From assembly GCA_020633205.1 (NCBI GenBank), contig JACKEB010000020.1:124001-188000 (forward strand): a stretch of DNA of 64,000 bases. The letters are read 5' to 3'. The position numbers and the translations under genes are program-made. The notes under the pieces were generated by a model. The model was given only the letters and a program-made list of their open reading frames with translations. It ran no database searches and was not told the DNA's origin. The stretch comes from Polyangiaceae bacterium (GTDB lineage: Bacteria > Myxococcota_A > Polyangia > Polyangiales > Polyangiaceae). Below, piece after piece: positions 45,038 through 54,043 of the stretch; within the stretch, counting starts at the first letter, position 1, and each line of letters opens with the position of its first letter.

Positions 45038-46273
45038 ATGACGCGCGCTTCCAAGGTGGTGTTCTTTGCTCCTCATGCTCCGGGAGAACATGGGGGCGTC
45101 GCCAATGCCACCTGGCGGATCGCGCAACAAGCGGCGGCGCGCGGCGAGGAAGTGCACCTCGTGTGTTGGTCGAAGCACGCGCCGCCCGGGGGCTGCGTCA
45201 CCCGTGAGAGGCACGGCCGCGGCGAAGCGCTGGACAGCAGCGAGGAACCGAGCAGCGAGGATCAAGGACGCAGCGAAAAGCAGTGCGTGTTCGAGCATCA
45301 TGTCGGGCGCCAGGGAGATCTGGAACGCGACCTGATGGCACTGGTCGAGCATGGCAGTAGCGTGCTCCAGCGCAGCGACGCGGATCTGGTCCACGCGATC
45401 TATGGGAGCGATGCGGGCTACGCTGGAGTGCTCGCAGCACAGCTAGCAGGGGTCGCCTCCTTACTCAGCCTGCGCGGTAATGACGTCGACCGGGGTCTCT
45501 TCCGCACGGATCAATTTCATCTACTCAAACACGCCGTGGAGAACGCCACGCTGGTCAGCGGCGTCTCACGGGAGATTTGCATGAAGGCCGGGCGCGCGTT
45601 CAACCGCTCGGTGAATCACGTCACGAACTCCGTCGACGCACGGGTGTTCAAGCCCGAAGAGCCTGACAACAGCCTGCGCGCGGCCCTCGACCTGGAGCCA
45701 GGGGCGAAGGTGCTCGGGTTCGTAGGTGAGCTGCGAGAGAAGAAGGGCATGCGCTTCTTGCTGCCCGCCTTCGCCGAGCTGAGTCGAGGGGCGCCGCTGC
45801 ATCTGCTGCTGATCGGCGGTGTGCGGCGCGATGCCCAGCGGGCCTACGCCGCATTCGAAGCCACCGCTCCCGACGCTGCCGCGCGCATCAAGCTGCTCGA
45901 GTACTCGGGGAGTCCAAAGCGCCTGTGTCGCCTGCTCGCGCTGTGCGACTTGGTGGTCTTTCCGTCGCTCTTCGAGGGCACGCCCAACGCGGCCTTGGAG
46001 GCGATGGCCGCCGCGCGTCCCGTACTCGCAACCCGAGTGGGTGGGCACATCGACATCATCGAGCACGGCGTCACCGGCGCACTGCTCGACACTCATGATC
46101 TGGACCAGTTGCCCGACGCGATGCAGGAGTGCCTCGAGAGCGCCGAGCGTCTGACCTGGGGCAAGCGGGCGCGCAACTACGTGCTCCAGGCACACGCGCC
46201 TAGCCTGGAGAGCGAAACCTACGAACGACTCTACGCAGAGGCCCGGGCCGCCAAGCTCAGCCCGCTGACGTAG
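45038..46273 (+). CDS. glycosyltransferase family 4 (glycan cluster)
   Basis: 411 residues, ATG at 45038. N-terminal VVFFAPHAPGEHGGVANATWRIAQQ is a GT4 donor/acceptor opening; the C-terminal GT-B domain has VLGFVGELREKKGMRFLLPAF, DLVVFPSLFEGTPNAALEAMAAARPVLATRVGG and IIEHGVTGALLDTHD, the EX7E-type nucleotide-sugar site. It probably adds a sugar in surface polysaccharide or glycolipid synthesis. Residues about 60-100 are a Glu/Ser/Arg-rich loop that is unusual. The 3' end overlaps the opposing second glycosyltransferase by 43 bases. Confidence 0.88.
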   Translation: MTRASKVVFFAPHAPGEHGGVANATWRIAQQAAARGEEVHLVCWSKHAPPGGCVTRERHGRGEALDSSEEPSSEDQGRSEKQCVFEHHVGRQGDLERDLMALVEHGSSVLQRSDADLVHAIYGSDAGYAGVLAAQLAGVASLLSLRGNDVDRGLFRTDQFHLLKHAVENATLVSGVSREICMKAGRAFNRSVNHVTNSVDARVFKPEEPDNSLRAALDLEPGAKVLGFVGELREKKGMRFLLPAFAELSRGAPLHLLLIGGVRRDAQRAYAAFEATAPDAAARIKLLEYSGSPKRLCRLLALCDLVVFPSLFEGTPNAALEAMAAARPVLATRVGGHIDIIEHGVTGALLDTHDLDQLPDAMQECLESAERLTWGKRARNYVLQAHAPSLESETYERLYAEARAAKLSPLT

Positions 46274-47484
46274 AAGTCAACCAGCGCGCTGCGACGCAGC
46301 TCCCAGCTAGCCTTCTCCTCGATGTATTGCCGCGCGGCATTACCGAGCGCCGCCCGGCGCGGGTCGTCCGCCAGCAACTCGAGCAGCGCGTCGGCAAGCG
46401 CCTTGGGCCGCGGCGACTCGATCAGCTCTCCGGTGACCCCAGGCTCGATGATCTCGCGCATGCACGGGAGATCCGTCGAAACCACCGGGCGGCCACAGCT
46501 CATGTACTCAAACACCTTGATTGGACTGCAACCCTGATGCTTGTTGCGCACGTCACGCCGCAGAGGGGCCAAGCACACATGGGACGCCTGGATCAACCCG
46601 GGTAGTTCACCCGCCGGGTAAGCACCGAGCAACGAGACGCTGCCATCCAGCTTGAGGCGGTGGACACTGCGCTCGATCTGTTTGCGCCACTTGCGACGCA
46701 TCGGGCCGACGATGGAGAGCTCTACCGGTAGCTCTCGCGCGAGACGGCGGGTGGCCATCAAGAGCTCCAGCGTGCCCTGCCACGCTTGAGTCGCACCCAC
46801 GTAGAGCAGCCGTGCGGGGCTGCCAACGCTGGGCGACGCAAGCGCCCGCGAACCGGGACAGAACAGCTCCGGGTCCGCCGCGTTTGGGATCACTCTACGA
46901 GGCGTTGCTTGCGGCAAGCCGCGGCTCTGCATGAACCCGAGGGTCGTCTGACTCTGGGTGAGCGCCCAATCGGCGCCCTGGAGGATCCCTGACTCCAGCG
47001 ACCTCAGCTTACCCTGCATGCTCTGCGAGCTCGCCAGGGCCTTGTAGTGATACCCAAGCTCGATGGAGGGTAAGCCGTTGAGCTCGAACAAGGTCGGGAC
47101 ACGACGACGCTGGCCGTAGGCCAGCGCTGCCTCTCCCTCGAATACCCCACGGAAATGCACGACGTCCGGTCGAATCGCCACCAGCTCTCGAAGCACACGG
47201 TCGCGAAACGCGAGGGCGCGGGCGAGCAGGTTGTCTTCGAGCAGGTTCACCGGATGCAACACGACGCCTGGCGGTGGTGCGCCCGCGCCCGGTTTTGGTG
47301 CCAGAGTGACCAGGTGCACCTCTGCACCGGCGTCGCTGAGCGCCCGAGTCATTTGCCGGATGCGCGTGCCAGAGCCCTTCGAGTTGGGGAAGCCTTCGAA
47401 GGCGACGTAAGCCACTCGCAGCCCGGCGAGGCGCGCCTCCCCCCCAACAAAAGCTGCGCTGGAATCCGCTGCGACGTGCGCCAC
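46231..47484 (-). CDS. glycosyltransferase family 4 (glycan cluster)
   Basis: 417 residues, GTG start at 47484. A short polar leader precedes LRVAYVAFEGFPNSKGSGTRIRQMTRALSDAG, a GT4 opening; later LFELNGLPSIELGYHYKA, RLLYVGATQAWQGTLELL, SIVGPMRRKWRKQIERSVHRL and SPIKVFEYMSCGRPVVSTDLPCMREIIEPGVTGEL complete the GT-B fold with the EX7E-like site. The substrate is unknown. It converges on the neighbouring GT4 gene (43-base overlap) and diverges from the radical SAM gene, whose start is 54 bases away. Confidence 0.88.
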   Translation of the reverse strand: MAHVAADSSAAFVGGEARLAGLRVAYVAFEGFPNSKGSGTRIRQMTRALSDAGAEVHLVTLAPKPGAGAPPPGVVLHPVNLLEDNLLARALAFRDRVLRELVAIRPDVVHFRGVFEGEAALAYGQRRRVPTLFELNGLPSIELGYHYKALASSQSMQGKLRSLESGILQGADWALTQSQTTLGFMQSRGLPQATPRRVIPNAADPELFCPGSRALASPSVGSPARLLYVGATQAWQGTLELLMATRRLARELPVELSIVGPMRRKWRKQIERSVHRLKLDGSVSLLGAYPAGELPGLIQASHVCLAPLRRDVRNKHQGCSPIKVFEYMSCGRPVVSTDLPCMREIIEPGVTGELIESPRPKALADALLELLADDPRRAALGNAARQYIEEKASWELRRSALVDFYVSGLSLAARASA

Positions 47485-47538
47485 GGGCGAATGCTACACT
47501 GATTTCGCGCGTCCGCTGACGCACGATGAGGGCAGGCC

Positions 47539-48672
47539 ATGTACGACGTCCAGCAGCTGATCCACGAGCCAGAGCTCTGGGGCCCGCTCGAGAAGAGCGT
47601 GCGCGACCTCACACCTCCCGCCTACCTGCGCGCGGTGAAGATCAAGCTGACTGCCCGCTGTAACCTCAAGTGCGTGATGTGTCGCTACGGGCGCGGCTGG
47701 GCGCCGCCGGAGTTGCCCGGTGAGCGCTTCATCCAAGTGCTGCAAGAGATGGCAGACCTCGGCTGCCGCAAGGTGCACTTCTCGGGTGGCGAGGTGCTGT
47801 CGCGAAAAGACTTCGAGCGCATCGCCGGTGCTGCGGCGGACGCTGGTATCAAGGTGACGCTCACGAGCAACCTGACGTTACTCACGAAAGACCGCGCAAA
47901 GAGCCTGCTCAGTCATCGCATCAGCAGCATCAGTACATCCCTCGACGGCGCGAGCCCCAAGATCCACGAGAGCGTGCGTGGCGTGCCTGGGAGCTTCAAA
48001 AAGACCCTGCGCGGCATCGAGTACATCGCACGCTACGCCAAGAAGCGTCCACCCAAGCTGCGCGTGAACTTCGTGATGCTGCGCCAGAACTTCCGCGACT
48101 ACCCGGCGTTGATTCGCTTGGTCGCCGAACGCGGCGCGATCGACTTGGTCCCGATGCCCGTCGACAGCAAGCGTAGCGAGCTCCGTCTGAGCAAGCGACT
48201 CATCCGGGAGTACAACAGCGAGATTGCCCCCGAGGTAGAGGAGCTACGGCGTCACTACGAATTTCCGCTCGGCAACGACTACGTGTATCCCTTCGGGCGG
48301 GAGAAACACGAACTCGACGCCTCCGCGGAAGGCGACTACGCGCTCTCCTACTACCGGCAGCACCAATGCCTCGCGCCCTGGCTGCACCTATTCGTAGCGT
48401 GGGACGGTAAGGTCTACTTGTGCTGTATGACCAACGGACGCATCGAGCCTTTGGGGGATCTCGCGACCCAGAGCGTGCGAGAGGTGTGGCACGGAGAAGC
48501 ATTTCAGCGCATGCGAGAGCAAATGCGCGCCGAGCGCATCCCAAGCTGCCACGCTTGCGATATGTACCTGGTGGAGAACCGCGAGTTGAATAGCGCTCTT
48601 GGCGAGATCTCGATCCCTACAGCAACAGCCGGTTCCAGTACGACGCGACGTTTGCCGTTGATTTCAGCCTAG
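47539..48672 (+). CDS. radical SAM protein with SPASM-like domain
   Basis: 377 residues, ATG at 47539. The CxxxCxxC cluster site is CNLKCVMC near residue 42, followed by HFSGGEVLSRKDF (GGE motif), SLDGASPKIHESVRG and a C-terminal SPASM-like set: CLAPWLHLFVAWDGKVYLCCM and CHACDM. Radical SAM/SPASM proteins make carbon-centred radicals; many act on peptides, others on sugars or lipids. The surrounding glycosyltransferases favour a glycan or glycopeptide substrate, not proven. The last 9 bases overlap the convergent MurG-like gene. Confidence 0.88.
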   Translation: MYDVQQLIHEPELWGPLEKSVRDLTPPAYLRAVKIKLTARCNLKCVMCRYGRGWAPPELPGERFIQVLQEMADLGCRKVHFSGGEVLSRKDFERIAGAAADAGIKVTLTSNLTLLTKDRAKSLLSHRISSISTSLDGASPKIHESVRGVPGSFKKTLRGIEYIARYAKKRPPKLRVNFVMLRQNFRDYPALIRLVAERGAIDLVPMPVDSKRSELRLSKRLIREYNSEIAPEVEELRRHYEFPLGNDYVYPFGREKHELDASAEGDYALSYYRQHQCLAPWLHLFVAWDGKVYLCCMTNGRIEPLGDLATQSVREVWHGEAFQRMREQMRAERIPSCHACDMYLVENRELNSALGEISIPTATAGSSTTRRLPLISA

Positions 48673-49533
48673 CTGCTTGGCGTATTCGAGCAGCCGCGCT
48701 GCAAGCTCTGCATGCTCGATCACTCCGCCAGCTGGCCGCGGCCCGGCGCTCTCAAGGGTCCGTAGCCGGCGCTCGAGCGCTTGCGGACTGTAAACGCTCG
48801 CCCCCAAATGCTCAGCACGGCGTGCTTGGTCATCGATGGGGCGCTCGGTGGGCAACGCCACGTGCCATATCCCTAAGGCCGCCAGCTCGTAGCTCAGATT
48901 GTAACCCGCCCGACCAATCACGATTGGAGCGCAGAAGCCCTGCGCCAGCTCGCCGGTTTCTGCCACGACGTAGGCAAGCCCAGCGCGTTCGAGCACCCCA
49001 ATCACGCGTTTCCGCGCGATATCGTCCGCCAACGCGACCTGAACCACGGGTTTGGGGGTGAGGTCCACCTGCGTGAGCCGCCGCGCAACAGGACCGCAAC
49101 GCAAAGCAGGGCCGCGCAACCACTCGAGGTTGGGTTCGATGTCTACGACTCCCCGCAGGCCGAGCTCTGCCCAGCCAGTTCTACTGGTCAGCGCCGGCAG
49201 CGGGTTGCGCACCAGGCGAGTCATGAGGATGCGCGGCACCGGCAGCACAACGTTGAGCTCACCAAGAACACCGCACGGAAACGTATCGAGCAGCAGCAGA
49301 TCGCAGCCGGCTAGCTCCCGCGCGACTCGTTCAGCCAGCTTTTGCGGCGTGGGATGCTCCCCGCGCTTCAGGCCAATCACATCCGGGAACAACTGGAGCG
49401 CCGCATGCATCGCGTGGTCCGCACACAACACGCGCGCTCGTGCTCCCTGGGCGCTCAGTGCTCGCGCAATCGAGGCGCCGCGCACCGCGTGGCCTAAGCC
49501 GCCGCCCAGAGCGTAGATCAGCCAGCGCGCCAC
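48664..49533 (-). CDS. MurG-like glycosyltransferase (glycan cluster)
   Basis: 289 residues, GTG start at 49533, six bases after the small zinc-type gene. The opening ARWLIYALGGGLGHAVRGASIARAL with GGGLGH is the MurG/UDP-GlcNAc transferase signature; later IVIGRAGYNLSYELAALGIWHVALP gives the GT-B C-terminal site with donor binding. It is shorter than MurG (about 350). One copy of the dispersed GGTTTGGGGGTGAG motif lies inside (49049-49062), read here as TPKP. It likely adds a sugar in the same pathway as its two GT4 neighbours. Confidence 0.78.
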   Translation of the reverse strand: MARWLIYALGGGLGHAVRGASIARALSAQGARARVLCADHAMHAALQLFPDVIGLKRGEHPTPQKLAERVARELAGCDLLLLDTFPCGVLGELNVVLPVPRILMTRLVRNPLPALTSRTGWAELGLRGVVDIEPNLEWLRGPALRCGPVARRLTQVDLTPKPVVQVALADDIARKRVIGVLERAGLAYVVAETGELAQGFCAPIVIGRAGYNLSYELAALGIWHVALPTERPIDDQARRAEHLGASVYSPQALERRLRTLESAGPRPAGGVIEHAELAARLLEYAKQLG

Positions 49534-49539
49534 CCGGGC

Positions 49540-49872
49540 TCAGCTGCCGGCCCAGTCGTCAGGGACATCACCGCCGAAATCCGTGTCCCCATCGTCGAAG
49601 AGCGCGTAGTCCTCGTCTCCGTATGGATCATTCAAGAACGATCCCTCACGGAAATACCAAAAGAAGTACGGATCGTCGCGCAAGTAAGCGTAGCTGTGCT
49701 TGCGGTAAGGGTTCTTCAGCTCGCTACGCAGGCAGGTAACACACACGATGTTGTGTCCCTGCCAGCGTGCGTGACGGGAGCACACCGGCTTTTGGCACAT
49801 CGTGCAGGTGCCTGAAGGCGGCTCCTGGCAGCGATGCTTGAAAAGGATGCCTGCGGTTTCTCGACAACGCAC
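49540..49872 (-). CDS. small zinc-binding protein with acidic tail
   Basis: 110 residues, GTG start at 49872, 18 bases after the upstream gene. Cys/His pairs CQEPPSGTCTMCQKPVCSRH then CVTCL fit a B-box or zinc-ribbon-like metal site in the first half. The second half is Tyr/Phe/Asp-rich and very acidic (YFFWYFREG, DYALFDDGDTDFGGD). No signal peptide. Function unknown; its place in a run with the MurG-like and Q/P-rich genes may only be operon membership. Confidence 0.7.
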   Translation of the reverse strand: MRCRETAGILFKHRCQEPPSGTCTMCQKPVCSRHARWQGHNIVCVTCLRSELKNPYRKHSYAYLRDDPYFFWYFREGSFLNDPYGDEDYALFDDGDTDFGGDVPDDWAGS

Positions 49873-49890
49873 TCGCTCTTCCGCTCCCGC

Positions 49891-51333
49891 TCAGCTTGCG
49901 TGCTGCACGCTTGCAACGCTCTTGTAGGAATTGACGATCGCCGCCAGCGCCTTGGGGCTGGTGACCTCACCCTGCTCCAGATTTTGAGCGAACCAGCCGC
50001 CGCGACCGCGCACTCGGGTGGTGGCAGCCGCCTGGTACTGGAACACCGCGTAGCGCGGGCGGACGATCACCCGCTTGAGGAGCAGCCCATTGAAGCGCTC
50101 GCTCTTCCACTGACGGTTCATCACGCTCGGCCCAAACGATTTGCCGCTGGGCGCGTTGATCTTCACGTTGATGCGCTCGATGACGCGATCCTTCATCTTG
50201 GTGTACTTGCGCTTCTGTGCGGTCTTGCGCTTGGCTTGCTGGATCACATCGAGGGTCACCCCCGTGCCATCCACCAGGGCGAAGCGCATGTTGAGCCACC
50301 AGTGCTGGTAGCTGGCCGCCGTCGTCTTGGACTCGAACATGCCGGTCCCGGCTTCCGTGTACTGGCTCGGCTGAATGTTGGAGTACGCGCCAAAATCAGC
50401 CCCGACGTGCACCGGGCGATTCGCTCGAATTTCGCCGCGCAAGCCGCTCAACACCCCCGCGATGACCTCGAGCTTGCGATCCTCGACGTCCTGTTTGCTC
50501 GACGAGCCGACGGCTCGATAGATGAACAAGCCAATCCCAATGATCAGGATTGGGATCCCGATCAAGAGCCACGCGGTAAAGACGCCGACGAAGAAGCAGA
50601 TCAGTCCCCAAGTCTTGAGCTTCTGGTTCTTCGCCTCGGCTGACTTGTCCTGAGCGAACAGGTGGCTGACCTTGGCCAACATGTGATCGACGGGGAGATC
50701 GTCGTTGAGCTGGATCGGCGTGTGCTTCGGCTCCGCGTCGTGGGTAACGGGAAAAGTTGGCAACGGACCGATTTGCACTGGCGGCAAGTTCATCGCCGCT
50801 TGCTGGCCTGCGTGGCCCGCGACGGCGGTCATTCCCGCGGCGCCAGCAACGGCCACCCCTGCCGCATAGCCCACCGCTTGCGCCGAACCTCCATGAGCGG
50901 GGTTCGCCTGGCCCGTGACAGGAGCTCCGTATTGCGCCTGCGCAGCTTGTTGCCCGTAGGCGCCAGGCTGCTGCGCCTGCAGGTACTCCTGCCCCGCGTG
51001 CTGAGGCTGGCCCGGATGCACTTGCGCCGGAGGGTAGCCTTGCGCCGGAGGGTAGCCTTGCGCCGGAGGGTAGCCCTGCGCTGGTGCATAGCCCTGTGCC
51101 GCGGGCTGCACTGGCACCGCAGGTTGGGCTTGAGCTGGAGGATAGGGCTGAGCCCCAGGATACGCCTGCTGAGCTTGCGGCGGGACCGCAGCTTGTGGCG
51201 CTGGCTGAGCCGGCGGCGCGACGGCAGCTTGCGGCGCGGAAACACCAGCTTCCGGCTGAGCCTGCATGACCTGCGTGCCTTTCGGTCCTCGGCCTTGCGT
51301 CACCTCGATGCCATCCCCTCTGCCAAAGCTCAC
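49891..51333 (-). CDS. Pro/Gln-repeat protein with two membrane helices
   Basis: 480 residues, GTG start at 51333. Residues 20-190 are Pro/Gln/Ala/Tyr-rich and include an 18-bp DNA repeat giving QGYPPA units (about 51030-51090). Around residue 240-275 two closely spaced hydrophobic segments (LKTWGLICFFVGVFTAWLL, GIPILIIGIGLFIYRAV) form a hairpin in the membrane. The last 200 residues are a soluble beta/alpha region with RKLEVIAGVLSGLRGEI, GMFESKTTAASYQHWW and RFNGLLLKRVIVRPRYAVFQYQ. I recognise no family. The repeat region is low complexity and could mediate clustering. Confidence 0.75.
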   Translation of the reverse strand: MSFGRGDGIEVTQGRGPKGTQVMQAQPEAGVSAPQAAVAPPAQPAPQAAVPPQAQQAYPGAQPYPPAQAQPAVPVQPAAQGYAPAQGYPPAQGYPPAQGYPPAQVHPGQPQHAGQEYLQAQQPGAYGQQAAQAQYGAPVTGQANPAHGGSAQAVGYAAGVAVAGAAGMTAVAGHAGQQAAMNLPPVQIGPLPTFPVTHDAEPKHTPIQLNDDLPVDHMLAKVSHLFAQDKSAEAKNQKLKTWGLICFFVGVFTAWLLIGIPILIIGIGLFIYRAVGSSSKQDVEDRKLEVIAGVLSGLRGEIRANRPVHVGADFGAYSNIQPSQYTEAGTGMFESKTTAASYQHWWLNMRFALVDGTGVTLDVIQQAKRKTAQKRKYTKMKDRVIERINVKINAPSGKSFGPSVMNRQWKSERFNGLLLKRVIVRPRYAVFQYQAAATTRVRGRGGWFAQNLEQGEVTSPKALAAIVNSYKSVASVQHAS

Positions 51334-51376
51334 TCAGTATCAACCAAGCGCCACGCGCTCGCTAGAGACTTGTGGT

Positions 51377-52306
51377 TCAGCCGAACGAGTAGCTCACGCC
51401 TGTGAGGCGCTCGGATAGTTCCCACAACCCGCGCATCGCGTTGGGGTCTTGAGACTCTGTGTTGCCCCGCGTCTTTTTCGGCTTTCCCCAGAATTCTGCC
51501 GGCCCACGCGGTCCAGCGTAGTCGCCGTTCTCGATGTCATCACCGCAGGCAGCGTAGAGCGTTGGCAATGCCCCGGATGCGGCGGACTGCGCGAAGAGCA
51601 CGTTGCCCACATCAGTCAGTCGCTTGAACAGCGTTGAACCTTCCATATTCGGACCGACCGCTTGCAGGTTGGTCGAGGCGTAGCCCGGGTGGCAGGCAAC
51701 ACTGAGCGCGGAAACAGCGTGAGCCTCGAAGCGCTTGGCGAGCTCCTGCATGAACAGCAGGTTCGCCAGCTTGCTTTGGCCGTAGGCTGCCCACTTGTCG
51801 TAGCTCCGCGCCCCATGAATGTCGTCCAGGTTGAGGATGCCAATGCGGTGCGCTTGGCTGCTCACCGTCACGACTCGGGGCCGCTTGCCGGCCGCAGCCG
51901 CCTCCAGGATGCGCGGCAGCAGGCGACCCGTCAGCGCAAAGTGCCCCAAGTGGTTGGTGCCGATCTGCATCTCGAAACCGTCTTCGGTTTCGCGACGCGG
52001 GATGGCCATCACGCCCGCGTTGTTGATCAGCAAATCCAGCGGCCCGCTCACCTCTCCAGCGAAGCGCTCGATGGAGGCAAGACTCGCGAGGTCAAGCTGC
52101 ATCATTTCCGCCTGACAATTGGGAACGTCCCGCTCTAGCCCTTTCAGGGCTGACTCTGCCTTGCTAGGCGTCCTACAAGCGAGGATGACGTGGGCTCCGT
52201 GCCGCAGCAGCTCTCGGGTCGCCTCCAGTCCGATGCCGCTGTTGGCACCCGTGACGATTGCCTTCACCCCGGACAGATCACCAATCCGCTTCGCACTCCA
52301 GGCCAT
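51377..52306 (-). CDS. short-chain dehydrogenase/reductase (retinol-dehydrogenase-like)
   Basis: 309 residues, ATG at 52306. Cofactor site TGANSGIG near 19-26, LINNAGVMAIP, active-site Ser in VVTVSSQAHRIG and the YGQSK catalytic pair (YxxxK). The C-terminal insert and LACRTPSKAESAL suit the extended, NADP-type reductases of the retinol dehydrogenase/WW-oxidoreductase subgroup. It should reduce or oxidise an alcohol or ketone; substrate unknown. Monocistronic, downstream of the histidine kinase gene (43 bases) on the same strand. Confidence 0.92.
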   Translation of the reverse strand: MAWSAKRIGDLSGVKAIVTGANSGIGLEATRELLRHGAHVILACRTPSKAESALKGLERDVPNCQAEMMQLDLASLASIERFAGEVSGPLDLLINNAGVMAIPRRETEDGFEMQIGTNHLGHFALTGRLLPRILEAAAAGKRPRVVTVSSQAHRIGILNLDDIHGARSYDKWAAYGQSKLANLLFMQELAKRFEAHAVSALSVACHPGYASTNLQAVGPNMEGSTLFKRLTDVGNVLFAQSAASGALPTLYAACGDDIENGDYAGPRGPAEFWGKPKKTRGNTESQDPNAMRGLWELSERLTGVSYSFG

Positions 52307-52349
52307 ACCTCGCTGTACACCGCCTACCAGCGGCGTTGAAGGGACGCGC

Positions 52350-53954
52350 TCAAACAGCCGGCGCGCCAGAGGCCACGGCGGCAGAGCGCGAAGGTCGCTG
52401 GAGCCTCGGTATGGTGAAGACGAAGGTACTGCCCCGGGGCTGATTGGGTTCGACCCACGCGCGGCCTCCGTGGGCTTCTGCGATGTGCTTCACCAGGGCG
52501 AGCCCAATGCCGCTCCCTCGCACCTTCTGCTCCTGCGCGCCACGTCCCCGTTCGAAGCGCTCGAAGATGCGCTTCTTGTCTTCAAGTGGGATCCCGGGCC
52601 CGCAGTCGCTAACCCGCACCTCGGTGTAGCCCGTGACCTGGCGCACCTCGACGCGCACGAGTTCACCGGACTTCGCGTACTTGAGGGCGTTGTCGACCAA
52701 GTTGATCACCGCAACCTCGAGCGCCCCCTCATCGCGCAACGCGACGTCGCTTCCTCCAGGAATCACTAGATCGAGCTTCACCTGCTCACGATCCGCACGC
52801 ATGCGACAGGCTTCCACAGCCCGGGCGACAACCTCTCCCACGCCGCCCTCAGTCATGTCGTAGGCAACTTTCCCACGTTCGACCCGGGCAAAGTCGAGCA
52901 CGTTCTCTATCAACTGTCCTAGGCGCTCGCTCTCGTCGACGATGATCTGCAGGTACTGGTCGCGCTTCTCCGGGCTTTCGACACGGCCGCTCTGAAGCAG
53001 CTCACCAAACATCCGCACCAAAGAGAGCGGCGTTTTGAGTTCGTGGGAGACGTTGGCGACGAACTCGCTCTTCAGCTGACTGAGGCGCCGTTCGCGCGCA
53101 GCGGCGACCAACACCACGATGATGCCGGCGATGACGACTATTCCGCTCAAGCCAACCAGCACCATCTCCAAGACGCGACGTCGAGCTACGTTTTCCGCGA
53201 GTTCTTCGGCGGATGTCAGCGTCACGTTGACCCGCCACTTGTAGAGTGTGGTCGCAAACGGGCGCCCGACGGTGAACTCACCGCCGGAGAGGGGCGGCCC
53301 GTAGACGATGCGACCCTCTGCGTCCACGACGTTGATACGGCTCTGGTCCCCCCGCTCAGAATAAACGCGTGGAAATATTTCGTGAACGATGCGGGGCACG
53401 TCGTGCCAGGCGACGATGAGGTAGTCGTTGCCGTCGTGGCGCCTTTGCCAGTAGCTGACGAGGTAGTTCACCCCGGCGTACGACTTGTGTAGGTGGCGCA
53501 GACCGCGCTTGGGCTCCTCATCGAGCACCATGTCGTTCAACATGCGCTGCGTCAGTAGGCGACGAAACGTCTCGTCTTCAGGTCCCGGCGCGCGCGAAGC
53601 GAACGCCACGACGTCCCGTAGGGGTCGCCGTAGGTGCACGACCAACACGGCGCGAACGGTGGGTGTCTGCCTCGCCGCGCCCTTCAGCCAACGCTGGGTC
53701 AGGGTACTGAAGTCCCCGATGTTGACGTCGCTGGCAACCGCGTCGTCCTGCTCGACAATCAGCTTGTCGAGGCGATCCGCCTTTTCGTTGGCGAGGGACA
53801 GCGTGGCCTCGACGACCGACTGCTCACGCAGCTTCTCTAGCTGGAATGAGGTACGAAACGTCACCGTCGCGAGCACACCAACTGCAAGCACCACCAAGGG
53901 CACCAGCAGGAAGGTGAGCAATCGAGTTCGGCGTGATCCGTCAGCCACGGGCAC
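52350..53954 (-). CDS. sensor histidine kinase
   Basis: 534 residues, GTG start at 53954. TM helices at about 12-33 and 265-287 enclose an extracellular sensor of about 225 residues. The core is complete: HisKA with phospho-His304 in ANVSHELKTPLS, then VINLVDNALKYA (N box), VSDCGPGIPLEDK and GSGIGLALVKHIAEAHGG (G boxes). No response regulator is next to it; the PilZ/REC protein at 17443 is far away. It likely senses an envelope signal. The start region overlaps a copy of the CACTAGCAGGGTGTTGA repeat. Confidence 0.93.
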   Translation of the reverse strand: MPVADGSRRTRLLTFLLVPLVVLAVGVLATVTFRTSFQLEKLREQSVVEATLSLANEKADRLDKLIVEQDDAVASDVNIGDFSTLTQRWLKGAARQTPTVRAVLVVHLRRPLRDVVAFASRAPGPEDETFRRLLTQRMLNDMVLDEEPKRGLRHLHKSYAGVNYLVSYWQRRHDGNDYLIVAWHDVPRIVHEIFPRVYSERGDQSRINVVDAEGRIVYGPPLSGGEFTVGRPFATTLYKWRVNVTLTSAEELAENVARRRVLEMVLVGLSGIVVIAGIIVVLVAAARERRLSQLKSEFVANVSHELKTPLSLVRMFGELLQSGRVESPEKRDQYLQIIVDESERLGQLIENVLDFARVERGKVAYDMTEGGVGEVVARAVEACRMRADREQVKLDLVIPGGSDVALRDEGALEVAVINLVDNALKYAKSGELVRVEVRQVTGYTEVRVSDCGPGIPLEDKKRIFERFERGRGAQEQKVRGSGIGLALVKHIAEAHGGRAWVEPNQPRGSTFVFTIPRLQRPSRSAAVASGAPAV

Positions 53955-54024
53955 TAGCAGGGTGTTGATTTTTTCAGCGAATCACAGATTCGCCTCACTA
54001 GCAGCGTGTTGAAAAACACCCTGC
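53952..54024. repeat. paired 17-bp direct repeats with nested hairpins
   Basis: CACTAGCAGGGTGTTGA (53952-53968) and CACTAGCAGCGTGTTGA (53996-54012) differ at one base. The second copy also pairs with AACACCCTGC (54015-54024) to make a stem with a GAAA loop. Between the copies lies a perfect hairpin GCGAATC-ACA-GATTCGC (53977-53993). The block fills the 90-base gap between the GAF gene and the histidine kinase start and may be a REP-like or mobile-element end, or a control element for the kinase. Confidence 0.75.
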
Positions 54025-54043
54025 CAGGCAACAACAACCGTGT

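Noticed and set aside
53952..54024. Complete insertion sequence
   Set aside because: The repeats flank only 27 bases and there is no transposase nearby; at most a remnant or small repeat element.
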